A stretch of 64,000 nucleotides of DNA, taken from NCBI GenBank assembly GCA_020638695.1, contig JACKIB010000003.1, positions 1-64,000 of the forward strand, read 5' to 3'. Origin of the DNA: Planctomycetota bacterium (GTDB taxonomy: Bacteria > Planctomycetota > UBA1135 > UBA2386). This document shows, one piece after another, positions 17,928 through 27,908 of this stretch. Position numbers and translations under genes: made by a program. The notes beneath the pieces are model-generated. The model saw nothing but the letters and a program-made list of their open reading frames with translations. It made no database searches and was not told the origin of the DNA. Within the stretch, counting starts at the first letter, position 1, and each line of letters starts with the position of its first letter.

Positions 17928-19748
17928 ATGCCCAGAGCCGTGTGGAGGAGCGCCAGCACCGTGTACGGCCTGGCGATCGTGGTCGGCGCGATCGGCGGTG
18001 CCGGCGCGGTGGCATTCGAGTACCTCGCCCAACTCGTGTCGTGGGCGGTGATGCACCAGCTGGTCGGCTACGTCCCGAACGGACCGCGGGGCGAACCCGC
18101 GCTGTTCCCGCACCGCGGCCACAGCATCGGATGGCTCCCCGGACTGGTGATCGCGCCCGCGCTCGGCGGGCTGGTGAGCGGCTGGCTGTGCCGGAAGTTC
18201 GCCCCGGAGGCCGCGGGTCACGGCACCGACGCGGTGATCGACGCCTACCACAACCGCGACGGGGCGGTGCGGGCGCGGGTGCCATTGGTGAAGGCGCTGG
18301 CGACCGCGCTGTCGCTCGGCACCGGGGGCAGCGGCGGACGCGAGGGCCCGATCGCGCAGATCGGCGCCGGCTTCGGCTCGCTGCTGGGCGGGATGCTCAA
18401 CCTGACGCCCCGCCAGCGCCGGATCCTGCTGGCCGTCGGAATGGGAGCCGGGGTGGGGGCGATCTTCCGCGCCCCGCTGGCCGGCGCGCTGTTCGCCGCG
18501 GAGATCCTGTACCGGGAGGCCGAATTCGAGGCAGAAGTGCTGATCCCGTCGGTGATCGCCAGCGCGATCGCCTACTGCGTCTACTGCGGCTGGTTCGACG
18601 ACTTCGGCAACCTGTTCCACAGCACCGAGGGGTTCGTGTTCGAGGATCTGCGCGAATTGGTGCCGTACACCGCGCTGGCGCTGCTGCTGACGCCGGCGGT
18701 GTTCCTCTACACCGAGATGTTCTTCCGCATGGAGCAGCTGAGCAAACGCGTCCGGCTGCCCAGGCCGATCGTCGCCGCGCTCGGCGCGCTGCTGTGTGGA
18801 GCGGTCGGGGTGGCGGCGTGCGTGTGGTCCGGAGAAGAACGCGCCCTGTCGGTGCTGAGCTACGGCTACGGGGTGATCCAGGACGCGCTGGACCAGCAGA
18901 TCACGGGGTGGACCGGGGTACGGCTGCTGGTACTGATCGCGGTGCTGAAGATGCTGACGACCTCGCTGACCATCACGTCCGGCGGCAGCGGCGGCGTGTT
19001 CGGGCCGTCGATGGTGATCGGCGCCTGCCTCGGCGGCGCGGTGGGTGTAGCCAGCCAGGAGCTCGGCATGACCGGGATCAACCCCGGCTGCTTCGTGATC
19101 GTCGGGATGGCCGGGTTCTTCTCCGGTGCCGCCCATACACCGATCTCGACGCTGATCATGGTCAGCGAGATGACCGGCAGCTACGAGCTGCTGCTGCCCT
19201 CGATGTGGGTGTGCGGGATCACTTTCCTGTTGTGCCAGCGGTGGACGATCTACACCAAGCAGGTGCCGAATCGCGCGTTCTCCAACGCGCACCGCGGCGA
19301 GTTCCTGGTGCCGCTGTTGCAGAAGCTGTCCGTGGCCGACGTGTTCGAGTCCGGCCGCAGCATGACCACGGTGCCGAGCAACGCCCCGCTGGCCGAGGTA
19401 GTGCGCCTGATCGCGCGGACCCACGACGACTACTTTCCGGTGCTGGATGACGACGGTCGCTTCGTCGGCATCTTCTCGGCCCACGACGTGCGGGAGTTCA
19501 CCTTCGACGACACCGTGCACCACTTGGCGATCGCCGCCGACCTGATGACCGTCGACCCGATCGTGCTGACCATGGACATGGACCTGCACGCTGCCCTTGC
19601 CGAATTCGACCGCAAGAACCTCGACGAGCTGCCGGTGGTCGAAAGCGCGGATCCGCGGCGGCTCCTCGGCATGCTGCGCCGACGCGCGGTGTTGCGCGCC
19701 TACAACGCCGAGCTCACCAAGTTGAAGGAACTGCAGCGCGAACACTGA
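17928..19748 (+). CDS. CLC-family chloride channel with two CBS domains
   Basis: 606-residue membrane protein. The ATG at 17928 gives a short basic N-terminus before the first helix; longer upstream readings have no support. CLC signatures are present: GHGTDAVIDAYH (about 98-108), GSGGREGP with the outer gating glutamate E139, and GVFGP at 356-360. Two cytoplasmic CBS domains follow, about 472-525 (SMTTVPSNAPLAEVVRLIA) and 535-592 (LMTVDPIVLTMDMDL). At the place of the inner proton glutamate of E. coli ClC (LFIIEE), this protein reads LFAAEI, hydrophobic as in true channels, so passive chloride conduction is more likely than H+/Cl- exchange. That alignment was made by eye. The next gene is convergent. 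Confidence 0.93.
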   Translation: MPRAVWRSASTVYGLAIVVGAIGGAGAVAFEYLAQLVSWAVMHQLVGYVPNGPRGEPALFPHRGHSIGWLPGLVIAPALGGLVSGWLCRKFAPEAAGHGTDAVIDAYHNRDGAVRARVPLVKALATALSLGTGGSGGREGPIAQIGAGFGSLLGGMLNLTPRQRRILLAVGMGAGVGAIFRAPLAGALFAAEILYREAEFEAEVLIPSVIASAIAYCVYCGWFDDFGNLFHSTEGFVFEDLRELVPYTALALLLTPAVFLYTEMFFRMEQLSKRVRLPRPIVAALGALLCGAVGVAACVWSGEERALSVLSYGYGVIQDALDQQITGWTGVRLLVLIAVLKMLTTSLTITSGGSGGVFGPSMVIGACLGGAVGVASQELGMTGINPGCFVIVGMAGFFSGAAHTPISTLIMVSEMTGSYELLLPSMWVCGITFLLCQRWTIYTKQVPNRAFSNAHRGEFLVPLLQKLSVADVFESGRSMTTVPSNAPLAEVVRLIARTHDDYFPVLDDDGRFVGIFSAHDVREFTFDDTVHHLAIAADLMTVDPIVLTMDMDLHAALAEFDRKNLDELPVVESADPRRLLGMLRRRAVLRAYNAELTKLKELQREH

Positions 19749-19832
19749 CCGGGAACGCCCGCGGCCGAGTTGTTGCGATGGCGACACGCTCACGCGGGTC
19801 CGCGCCAGCGCGGCGGACGCGGACACCTCGGT

Positions 19833-21893
19833 TCAGCGCAGCGATTCCAGGTAGCTCCAGATCGCTTCGAGCTGCGCCGCGCCGTCCCCGTCGAGCACAT
19901 CACCGAGCCCGGTGCGCCCTTCCGCGTCGACGAATCGCGTCATCTTGGTGGTCGGGTCGATTCGCGGCGGGTTCCACATCCAGCGGAAGAAGTACTCCTT
20001 GCGCAACCGCACGGTGGCCTGCTCGAGACCGATGCCCGGGGCCTCGAACACCTGCTCGGCTGCCTGCGCCCCCACCGCATGACACTGCGTGCAGCCGAAC
20101 CCTCCGTCCTGCGGCAGCAGCTGGCGCCCGATCCCGCGCAGTTCGGCGACCGGCGGTGCGCCCGCCGGCAGGGACCGGGGAACCGTGTCGGCGCGCAGCG
20201 CGGTGCCGTCCTGCCAGCCCGGCACGCCCGGCAAACCACTCGGGGCGAAGCCGTGGGCCGCGGCCAGGCCGCGCGCGACGCGTTCCGCATCGAGCGCGAA
20301 GCGCGGCATCGACACGGCTAGCCAGGGTCGCGGCCGTGCTGACACCCCGCCAGCCAACCAGCGCACCAACCACTCGGTCCGCAGCTTCGCGCCGGTGTGC
20401 GTCAGCGACGGGATGGAATGCGCCGGTCCGGCGTCCGGATCGGGCTGCACCCGGGCCGCCAACTCGTGCGCGGCAGTGCTGCGGGTCGCTGCCCGCCCGT
20501 CGCGCTCGTGGCAGGCGTGGCACCGCTGGGCTTGCAGTGTGCGTTCGGCGTGCTCGAGGTCGGTGTGAACGCCGGGCAGATCGCGGCCGAAGAACTCGCG
20601 CAACGCCGCCCGGTCCGCGCCATCGAGCGCGTAGTCGGCCTTGCCGCAGACGATCGAATCGCCGCGGATCGGTCGCGCCGGGGCGCGCAATCGGCTGGGC
20701 ACGCCGAATCCGTGGCAGCTGGCGCACCCGTGCTGCGCCACCAACTCCTGGCCGCGCACCGGATCGCCCACCGAACTCGATTCGATCTGCATCGCACCCG
20801 GTGAGCCCAGCACGAAGGCCGCGAGCTGCCGCGCTTGCTCGGCGGTGAAGCCGAAGGTCGGCATGCGGACCTTGGGGTAGTGCTCGGTTGGCCTCATCAG
20901 GAAGTCGACCAGCGCCGCCGGGTGCCACTTCGCCTTCACCTGCGCCAGGGGAACGCGATCACCCACCGACTTGGCATCGACGTGGCCGGGCAGGGTGTGG
21001 CACCCGATACACCCGGCGCTGGCGAACAGTCGACCGCCAGCCGCCGCCGCACCCGCGGGGAAGGCGAGCGCCGCAGGCGCCGCACCTCGAGTGGCGAGGA
21101 ATGCCGCCATGTCGCGCGCATCGACCTCCGCCGACGCACCGCGCAACAGCTTCGGCATGGTCGCACCGTGTCGCAGCGACCTGGGATCAGCGATCCACTT
21201 CGCCATCCAGTCACGCTGCAGCCGCGACCCGACACCCACCAGGCTCGGGGCCCCGGCTCGTTCGCCGGCCGCCTCGTGGCAGCCGCCACAACGCAACTCG
21301 AAACCCAGCTCGCGGCCTCGCCGCAGGCGCCCGTAGGCGAGCAGCGCGGGCGAACTCGCGTGGCGAAGCGCGGCTGCGGGCACCGGCTCGCGGGCGAGGT
21401 CCTCGGCCTGCCAGTAGACCCGCATCGTCGCCACGCCGGTGTTCGGGCTGCGGTAGCGCGCGACCAGCGGGTGCGACCCCTTGCTCAGCTCGACCTCGGT
21501 GTCGCCCGTCACCGCCACCTCGCGGCCGTCGATGCGCAGCGCGAGTGCGCCGGTGCCGACGAACGAGAACCGGTAGCGGTCCCGGCTCGGCACGGCCAGC
21601 GTGCCCCGGAACGTCGCGATGAATGGACCGGCGGGGAGGAAGTCCGAAGCCGGCTGGCCGGCGGGTACGAACAGCGCCAAGTGCGCGAACGGGCGCACGT
21701 CCTGCCGGTCCGCGTCGCTCTGCAGCGCGAAGGTCAACCCCGGTCCGGCGTCGCCGGTGGGCAGCGGTTGCGGCCGCCACGTGGGGGCGGGGGGCCGCAT
21801 CGGCGGCGCCGCTCTGGAGGCCAACCACCACGTGATCCCGGCCGGCACGGCGAGGATCGCCGCGACCCCGATGACGCGCCCGAGGTGCTTCAT
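19833..21893 (-). CDS. Multi-haem c-type cytochrome with PA14-like domain
   Basis: 686-residue exported protein. An N-terminal helix (VIGVAAILAVPAGITWWLAS) serves as signal or anchor. Residues about 40-165 form a PA14-like beta domain (FLPAGPFIATFRGTLAVPSR, ALALRIDGREVAV, VYWQAED). Five covalent haem motifs follow in order: CGGCH, CIGCH, CASCH, CHACH and CTQCH, each with downstream methionines such as GATMPKL and VRMPTFGF. The chain ends DAEGRTGLGDVLDGDGAAQLEAIWSYLESLR, a standard ending for planctomycete cytochromes of this class. It follows the DUF6797 gene by 95 bp on the same strand, so the two probably act together in periplasmic electron transfer. The substrate is unknown. The locus resembles 46.3-50.7 kb, in a different gene order. 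Confidence 0.88.
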   Translation of the reverse strand: MKHLGRVIGVAAILAVPAGITWWLASRAAPPMRPPAPTWRPQPLPTGDAGPGLTFALQSDADRQDVRPFAHLALFVPAGQPASDFLPAGPFIATFRGTLAVPSRDRYRFSFVGTGALALRIDGREVAVTGDTEVELSKGSHPLVARYRSPNTGVATMRVYWQAEDLAREPVPAAALRHASSPALLAYGRLRRGRELGFELRCGGCHEAAGERAGAPSLVGVGSRLQRDWMAKWIADPRSLRHGATMPKLLRGASAEVDARDMAAFLATRGAAPAALAFPAGAAAAGGRLFASAGCIGCHTLPGHVDAKSVGDRVPLAQVKAKWHPAALVDFLMRPTEHYPKVRMPTFGFTAEQARQLAAFVLGSPGAMQIESSSVGDPVRGQELVAQHGCASCHGFGVPSRLRAPARPIRGDSIVCGKADYALDGADRAALREFFGRDLPGVHTDLEHAERTLQAQRCHACHERDGRAATRSTAAHELAARVQPDPDAGPAHSIPSLTHTGAKLRTEWLVRWLAGGVSARPRPWLAVSMPRFALDAERVARGLAAAHGFAPSGLPGVPGWQDGTALRADTVPRSLPAGAPPVAELRGIGRQLLPQDGGFGCTQCHAVGAQAAEQVFEAPGIGLEQATVRLRKEYFFRWMWNPPRIDPTTKMTRFVDAEGRTGLGDVLDGDGAAQLEAIWSYLESLR

Positions 21894-21988
21894 CGCCGCG
21901 ACCCCGGCACGCCGCGCACGGCAACACCACCCTGGCCCTGCACGGCACCGCGCGACCCCACGTCGACCCGCCGCGTCGCGCCCACCCG

Positions 21989-24409
21989 CTACTTGCCCTT
22001 CGGCAGCCGGTGGATCGACGCGTGCACCTGCGACTTGATGCGCACCCCTGCCGAATCGGCCAGATCGAACTTCACCTGGATCTGCATCACCGGCTGGATC
22101 TCCGGCAGTGACAGGAACACCGTCTTGCCGTCAGCCTGCAGCTTGGCGGCGGCGACCTTCCACGGGTCGTGCTTCTTGGTGTACGGCTTGGCGGTGCGGT
22201 CCGGATGGCGCGGCGAGATCTCCGGTGACCCGTAGGTCTGCGCCCACACGTAGTCCCACACCTCGACTTCGTAGTTCTGCGGATCTTCCGCACGCGCCTT
22301 GTCGAGCGGGCAGGTGAACGTCAGGAAGACTCCGTCGGGCGCGGTCTTCCAACCGGTCAACATCCGCACCGGTTCGCCGGTGTAGCGCACCCGGTCGAAG
22401 CCGGTCAGCCGCGCGGCGTTGGTCTGCCAGCCCTTGAGGCCGACCACGAACAGCTGCCCGGTCTTGGGGTGGAAACGACCCCGCATGCAGCTCGAGGTGA
22501 ACTTGAGTGGGAAGCGCACCACGCCGCCCTGCGTCACGCCGTCGACTTCCTCGCGCACCACCTTGAACAGCGAAGACGTGCCGTACGACAGGTGCAACAT
22601 CTCACCCTGGAACGGCCCCCACTTGCCGGTGGTGACCCACGCCTGGCCGCCACCCGAGTTGTCGACGCTCATCGGCAGGAAGCACAGCGGCGGGTCGTAG
22701 GCGGTGGGCTTGGGATCGCGGTGCGCGGTGTCCACGCAGCCGTTGAAGGTGCCCTGCTTCATCCAGTTGAGCCGGCACACCGGGGTCCACGTGCCCTCGT
22801 TGTCACCCGAGGTCACCTGGCCCTGCGGTCCGACGCCGATGCCGTTGGGTGCCCGCAGCCCGGTGGCGTAGACCTCGAGCTTGCGGCCGTCCTTGTCGAC
22901 CTTCAGCACGCAACCGTGGTGCGGCACGATCTTGTCGAAGCCGCGACCGCCGGGCCGCACCGGTCCCGCCTTGGAGAAATAGAAGTTCCCCTGCGGATCG
23001 GTCTGCAGGTCGAACGCGAACTCGTGGAAGTTCTTGGTGATCAACACATCGTTGTTGAAGCACTCGTAGAAGTCCGCCTCGCCGTCGCCGTTCAGGTCGT
23101 GCAGCTTGGTGATCTGATCGCGCCCCAGCGTGTGCACCACGTCGTTCACGATCTTCAGGCCGAGCGGATCGAACAACCCGGTGGCGAAGCGCTTCCAGCG
23201 CAGGTCGGCAAGCGTGTCGTCGATGCCGGACAGCACCCAGACGTCGCCGTTCCAGGTCGACAACGCCGCGCGCCCGTCGCTGAAGAAGTCGAACGCCGCG
23301 AACCGCAGGTAAGAGTGCGCATCGTCGTGGCGCGGCACCCGCAGTGAGTCGACCACGTACGCGTCGTGCTCGCGCGGCTTGCCGACCACGCCCTTGGTCG
23401 CCACCGCTTCGCCCCACTGCGCCGGACCACCATGCGTCCAGGTCTCCAGCCGCGCGGCCGGGCGCGCCTTGGCGACCAGCGCGCGGAACCCGTCCAGCGC
23501 ATCGAGCGACAGGTCGCAGAACAGCAGCTTGACGGCACGGCTGCGGTCGTGGGCGGGGAACTTGACGCGGATCTCACCTTCGGCGCCGACATCGAGCGAG
23601 GCCCCGCCACCGATCAACGCCACCGCGGTGGCCCGGGTCGACACCGGCGTGACGATGACCGGCATGTCGTCGACGGTGTACTTCAGCACCGCGATGCCAC
23701 GCTGCAGCACGGTCGCTTCGCCACCCTTGCGCACCGCCACCCGCAGCACGAGTTCGCGGTCCGACTTGCCTACCTCCAGGGTGCGCGCGAGCACCCGGGC
23801 CTTGCCGTCCGCCGCGGTCCCTTCGAGATCGAACGTCTCGAGAACCGCACAGGACCCGACGCGGTACGACAGCACGGTGCGGTCGCCGTGCAGGTAGAGC
23901 CCGGAATAGCGACCCCAATGGCGCGGCAGCGGCCCGTGCGGAATCGGCCGCGGATCGGTGAAGCTCCCGGCACACGCCCAGCCCGGCGCGACCGGGGTGC
24001 CGACGATTTGGTTGCCGCCGAGCGCGGGACTCGGCCCGTGCTTGCCGTCGTAGGCGGTGCCGGTCAGGTCGCGCCGGAAGTCGGTGGCCATCGCCGCGAC
24101 GCGCAGCAGTTCGGTGTCGAACACCACGTGTGCGCCACCCTCGCCACCGACTCGCAGCGACAGACCCTTCAGGGAGATGTTGTCGGTCGGCCACCGAGCC
24201 TTCCACGTGGCGGCGAGGCACGGACCGAACTCCATCGCCGCGTGCGGGCGCGGCCGCTTCGGCTTCTGCCCTGGTTTCTGCGCTGCCGCCGGAGCGACCA
24301 ACGCGGACAGGAACGCGAGCAGGAACGGCAGGGCAGTGTGGGTCAAGGTCGCTCGGGGGTTGGTCGATCCGGAGCGGATCGAGGCCGTCGCATGGTAGGC
24401 CGCCGCCAC
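21989..24409 (-). CDS. Secreted DUF6797-type protein with dehydrogenase-like beta-propeller
   Basis: Up to 806 residues, exported. An ATG at 24409 opens the frame, but TTG at 24346 would start directly at THTALPFLLAFLSALVAPAAAQ, a cleaner signal peptide; either may be right. The first half has the DUF6797 pattern: AAMEFGPCLAATW, NISLKGLSLRVGG, VVFDTELLRVAA and GPLPRHWGRYSGLYLHGDRT. The second half has the propeller and C-terminal beta region found in planctomycete haem-binding dehydrogenase-like proteins (DLNGDGEADFYECFNND, GLRAPNGIGVGPQGQVTSGD, GCVDTAHR), without CXXCH motifs of its own. The five-haem cytochrome directly downstream is the likely electron acceptor. The physiological reductant is not known. 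Confidence 0.82.
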   Translation of the reverse strand: MAAAYHATASIRSGSTNPRATLTHTALPFLLAFLSALVAPAAAQKPGQKPKRPRPHAAMEFGPCLAATWKARWPTDNISLKGLSLRVGGEGGAHVVFDTELLRVAAMATDFRRDLTGTAYDGKHGPSPALGGNQIVGTPVAPGWACAGSFTDPRPIPHGPLPRHWGRYSGLYLHGDRTVLSYRVGSCAVLETFDLEGTAADGKARVLARTLEVGKSDRELVLRVAVRKGGEATVLQRGIAVLKYTVDDMPVIVTPVSTRATAVALIGGGASLDVGAEGEIRVKFPAHDRSRAVKLLFCDLSLDALDGFRALVAKARPAARLETWTHGGPAQWGEAVATKGVVGKPREHDAYVVDSLRVPRHDDAHSYLRFAAFDFFSDGRAALSTWNGDVWVLSGIDDTLADLRWKRFATGLFDPLGLKIVNDVVHTLGRDQITKLHDLNGDGEADFYECFNNDVLITKNFHEFAFDLQTDPQGNFYFSKAGPVRPGGRGFDKIVPHHGCVLKVDKDGRKLEVYATGLRAPNGIGVGPQGQVTSGDNEGTWTPVCRLNWMKQGTFNGCVDTAHRDPKPTAYDPPLCFLPMSVDNSGGGQAWVTTGKWGPFQGEMLHLSYGTSSLFKVVREEVDGVTQGGVVRFPLKFTSSCMRGRFHPKTGQLFVVGLKGWQTNAARLTGFDRVRYTGEPVRMLTGWKTAPDGVFLTFTCPLDKARAEDPQNYEVEVWDYVWAQTYGSPEISPRHPDRTAKPYTKKHDPWKVAAAKLQADGKTVFLSLPEIQPVMQIQVKFDLADSAGVRIKSQVHASIHRLPKGK

Positions 24410-24569
24410 CCGCGAGTCACCCGCGAGTCACCCGCGCTGCGGCGCACGGACGCGAACGACCGGAGCCGACGCGGCGCACTGCCACCGCTGACGCACCGGG
24501 CAGTGTTCGGGTGGCGCGCAAATTGGCCGCAGGCTCGCAACCGACGCGCCAGCGCGGTGTGATGCCGGC

Positions 24570-26816
24570 ATGCGCATCGTGTCGATCGGTGGCGGGCCAG
24601 CCGGGTTGTTCTTCGCCATCTTGATGAAGAAGCTCCACCCCGAGGCGGACATCGAAGTGCTCGAGCGCAACCGCCACGACGACACGTTCGGCTGGGGCGT
24701 GGTGTTCTCCGACGAGACGCTCGGCAACATCGAAGCCGCCGATCCCCCGAGCCTGTTGCGGGTACGGCAGAACTTCGCCTACTGGGACACCATCGAAACC
24801 CACTACCGCGGCACCTGCGTGACCTCGACCGGCCACGGGTTCTGCGGACTGAGCCGCAAGCAGCTGCTGCTGATCCTGCAGGACCGCTGCCGCGAGCTGG
24901 GCGTGCGCCTCGAGTTCGAGGTGGAGATCGGGCCGGACGTCGCGCGGCAGTTCGGCGACGCGGACCTCATCCTGGCCGCAGACGGGGTCAACAGTGCGAT
25001 CCGCGGCCACTACGCCGAGCACTTCGGCCCGACGATCGACTGGCGCAAATGCAAGTTCGCGTGGTTCGGCACCACCAAGCACCTGGATGCGTTCACCTTC
25101 GTGTTCAAGGAGACCGAGTGGGGCCTGTTCCAGGTGCACGCCTACCCGTTCCAGAGCGACTGCAGCACGTGGATCGTCGAGTGCCACGAGGACGTGTGGC
25201 GACGCGCCGGGCTCGAGGGAATGGACGAGACAGCCTCCGCGGCGTTCTGCCAGGAGCTGTTCGCCGAGGAACTCGCCGGGGCCGAGCTGCTGACCAATCG
25301 ATCGATGTGGCGTACCTTCCCGACGGTGAAGAACGCCACCTGGCGGCACGGCAACATCGTGCTGATGGGCGACGCGGCACACACCGCACACTTCTCGATC
25401 GGTTCCGGCACCAAACTGGCGATGGAGGACGCGATCGCGCTGGTCGAGGCGTTCGCCGAGCACGGGACCGACGACGTTCCACGGGTGCTCGAGGCGTACG
25501 AGGCGGCTCGCGCGGTCGAGGTGCTGAAGACCCAGAAAGCGGCGCAGACCAGCCTGGAGTGGTTCGAGAACTCAGCGCGCTACATGCAGCAGGACCCGGT
25601 GCTGCTGAGTTTCAACTTGATGAGCCGTTCGAAGCGGATCACCTGGGACAACCTGGCGGTGCGCGACCCGGAACTCGTGGCCAGGACTCGCGAGGTGTTC
25701 GCGGAGCGCAGCGGCGCGCAGCGGGCCAGCGACGGCAGCGTTCCGGTGCCGATGTTCACGCCGTTCGCGTTGCGCGGCATGACTCTGGCGAACCGGGTCG
25801 TGGTGTCTCCGATGTGCCAGTACACGGCGCACGACGGCACCCCGGGCGACTGGCACCTGGTGCACCTCGGGAGCCGGGCGATCGGCGGCGCCGGCCTGGT
25901 GATCACCGAGATGACCAACGTCACACCGGACGGCCGCATCACGCCCGGATGCGCCGGAATGTACGACCCGGCGCACGCCGCCGCGTGGCAACGCATCGTC
26001 GAATTCGTGCACGACAACAGCAGCGCGAGAATCGGCGTGCAACTCGCCCACGCCGGCCGCAAGGGTTCGGTCGCACACGCGTGGCAGGGCGACGATGTGC
26101 CGCTGCGCGAAGGTGGCTGGGCCACCCTTGCGCCATCCGCGCACGCGTTCTATCCCGAATGGCCGGTGCCGCGCGAGATGACCCGCGACGACATGGACCG
26201 CGTGCGCGACGCGTTCGTCGCCAGTGTGCGTATGGCCGAGCGCGCCGGGTTCGATCTGGTCGAATTGCACATGGCGCACGGCTACCTGCTGTCGAGCTTT
26301 CTCTCGCCGCTGTCCAACCGGCGTGACGACGAGTACGGCGGTAGTCTCGACCGTCGGATGCGCTACCCGCTGGAGGTGTTCGCCGCGGCGCGCGCCGCGT
26401 GGCCCGGGGACAAGCCGATGGTGGTGCGCATCTCGGCAACCGACTGGCTCGGCGACGAAGGCATGACCGACAGCGACGCCGTGGTGCTCGCGCGCGAGTT
26501 GCAGCGGTTGGGTTGCGACGCGATCGACGTGTCCACCGCGGGTAACTCACCGCGCTCGCGACCGGAGTACGGGCGGATGTACCAGGTACCATTCGCCGAG
26601 CGGATCCGCTACGAGGTCGGCATCCCGGTGATGGCGGTCGGCGCGATCCAAGGCGCTGACCACTGCAACACGATCCTCGCCGCGGAGCGCGCCGATCTCT
26701 GTTGCCTGGCGCGGCCGCACCTCGCCGATCCCTACTTGACGTTGCACGCCGCGTCGCACTACGGCTTCCCCGACCAAGCGTGGCCCGGCCAGTACCTGCT
26801 CGGCAAGCCGCGCTGA
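24570..26816 (+). CDS. Bifunctional salicylyl-CoA 5-hydroxylase / old-yellow-enzyme oxidoreductase
   Basis: 748-residue fusion. Residues 1-390 are an FAD-dependent aromatic hydroxylase: the dinucleotide motif SIGGGPAGLFFAILMKK, RHDDTFGWGVVFSD and GDAAHTAHFSIGSGTKLAMED (second FAD motif). From about 395 an old yellow enzyme domain begins, MFTPFALRGMTLANRVVVSP and MCQY, with GVQLAHAGRKGS, the catalytic region HMAHGYLLSSFLSPLSNRR and RISATDWLGDEGMT. This exact architecture is known as salicylyl-CoA 5-hydroxylase/oxidoreductase of gentisate-type aromatic degradation, where the first domain hydroxylates the CoA ester. No CoA ligase, thioesterase or gentisate dioxygenase is in the window, so the pathway here is unproved. 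The alpha/beta hydrolase 15 bp downstream may be cotranscribed. Confidence 0.92.
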   Translation: MRIVSIGGGPAGLFFAILMKKLHPEADIEVLERNRHDDTFGWGVVFSDETLGNIEAADPPSLLRVRQNFAYWDTIETHYRGTCVTSTGHGFCGLSRKQLLLILQDRCRELGVRLEFEVEIGPDVARQFGDADLILAADGVNSAIRGHYAEHFGPTIDWRKCKFAWFGTTKHLDAFTFVFKETEWGLFQVHAYPFQSDCSTWIVECHEDVWRRAGLEGMDETASAAFCQELFAEELAGAELLTNRSMWRTFPTVKNATWRHGNIVLMGDAAHTAHFSIGSGTKLAMEDAIALVEAFAEHGTDDVPRVLEAYEAARAVEVLKTQKAAQTSLEWFENSARYMQQDPVLLSFNLMSRSKRITWDNLAVRDPELVARTREVFAERSGAQRASDGSVPVPMFTPFALRGMTLANRVVVSPMCQYTAHDGTPGDWHLVHLGSRAIGGAGLVITEMTNVTPDGRITPGCAGMYDPAHAAAWQRIVEFVHDNSSARIGVQLAHAGRKGSVAHAWQGDDVPLREGGWATLAPSAHAFYPEWPVPREMTRDDMDRVRDAFVASVRMAERAGFDLVELHMAHGYLLSSFLSPLSNRRDDEYGGSLDRRMRYPLEVFAAARAAWPGDKPMVVRISATDWLGDEGMTDSDAVVLARELQRLGCDAIDVSTAGNSPRSRPEYGRMYQVPFAERIRYEVGIPVMAVGAIQGADHCNTILAAERADLCCLARPHLADPYLTLHAASHYGFPDQAWPGQYLLGKPR

Positions 26817-26831
26817 GCACTCGACCACACG

Positions 26832-27908
26832 ATGTTGTTCCTGCTGCTCGCGACCGCGGTCCTGGCGACCGGAACGGCGGTACTGTTGTTCGTGGTCCAG
26901 GGCGGGCTGCGGCGGGCGAGTCGCCGCAAGGAGGGGTTCTGGCGGCGATTCCTGCTTCGCCAACTGTTGCTGCTCCCGCTGCTCTACTTCGGCGTGCTGC
27001 CGTGCCTCTTGGGAGTGGTCGGCTCGCGCATGGTCCGCACCCGTCACGACGAAGCGTCGTACGGTGGCCCCGCGTTCGACGGGAAGGGCAACTGGATCGT
27101 GCAGGACCGCACCTCGCTGCGCAGCGGTCCACCGCAGCACGCTGTCGCACCGAGCCTGGCCAAGACGCTGCGCTTGGCGTCGCTGGACGGCACAGCGCTG
27201 CGCGCCTTCCTGGTCCCCACCCTCGAGGGTCGGCCGCACGCCGTCGCGGTGCTGGTGCACGGCCTGTTCCGCTCGGCGATGGAAGTCGAGCCGGTCGCAG
27301 TGATGCTGCGCGAACTCGACGTCGAGGTGCTGTTGCTCGAACTCGCCAACCACGGTGGCAGCGGGCGGCGCCGCTGCACGTTCGGCAAGCGGGAAAAGGA
27401 CGACGTGTTGGCAGCGGTGGCGTACCTGCGGCAGCGCAAGGGCGGGTTCGGTGCACCGCTGCTGTTGTTCGGGGTCAGTCTCGGGGGCGTCGCGGCTGCG
27501 CTCGCCGCGCCGGAGATCCCGGAGCTCGGTGGGCTGGTGCTCGACGCGCCGATGACGGCGATGTCGGACACCGCGTACCGCCAACTGGCGCGCTTCGGCT
27601 TTCCCCGCGTGTTCAGCCACGTCGCCCTGTGGAGTCTCGAATGCGCATCCGGGGTCGACCTCGACGCCATTCGACCGGTCGACGCTCTACGCGCGCTGCC
27701 GCCGACGCTGCCCTCCCTGCTGGTCGGCGCGGGGCACGACTACCGGGTGCCGCCCGAGGTGGTGCGGGCCGCCTTCGCCGCGCTGCGTGCGCCGGAGGGC
27801 CGTAAGGAGCTGTGGGTCGCACCGGAGTCACGCCACGGACAGGTCTGGCTCGACCGACCCGCCGAGTATCGGCAGCGGCTCACGGCGCTGCTGGCGCGCA
27901 TGCGGTAG
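26832..27908 (+). CDS. Membrane-anchored alpha/beta hydrolase
   Basis: 358-residue serine hydrolase. Two N-terminal hydrophobic segments (MLFLLLATAVLATGTAVLLF and LLLLPLLYFGVLPCLLGVVG) anchor it. The hydrolase domain starts near residue 110: VAVLVHGLFRSAMEVEPV carries the oxyanion-region HG, LFGVSLGG is the GxSxG nucleophile elbow, and the final histidine is probably in ESRHGQVW, with an aspartate in VGAGHDYRVPPEV. The gene starts 15 bp after the salicylyl-CoA hydroxylase gene on the same strand, suggesting one transcript. A thioesterase role in that pathway is possible, but membrane anchoring and the lack of specific motifs leave the substrate open. Confidence 0.82.
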   Translation: MLFLLLATAVLATGTAVLLFVVQGGLRRASRRKEGFWRRFLLRQLLLLPLLYFGVLPCLLGVVGSRMVRTRHDEASYGGPAFDGKGNWIVQDRTSLRSGPPQHAVAPSLAKTLRLASLDGTALRAFLVPTLEGRPHAVAVLVHGLFRSAMEVEPVAVMLRELDVEVLLLELANHGGSGRRRCTFGKREKDDVLAAVAYLRQRKGGFGAPLLLFGVSLGGVAAALAAPEIPELGGLVLDAPMTAMSDTAYRQLARFGFPRVFSHVALWSLECASGVDLDAIRPVDALRALPPTLPSLLVGAGHDYRVPPEVVRAAFAALRAPEGRKELWVAPESRHGQVWLDRPAEYRQRLTALLARMR

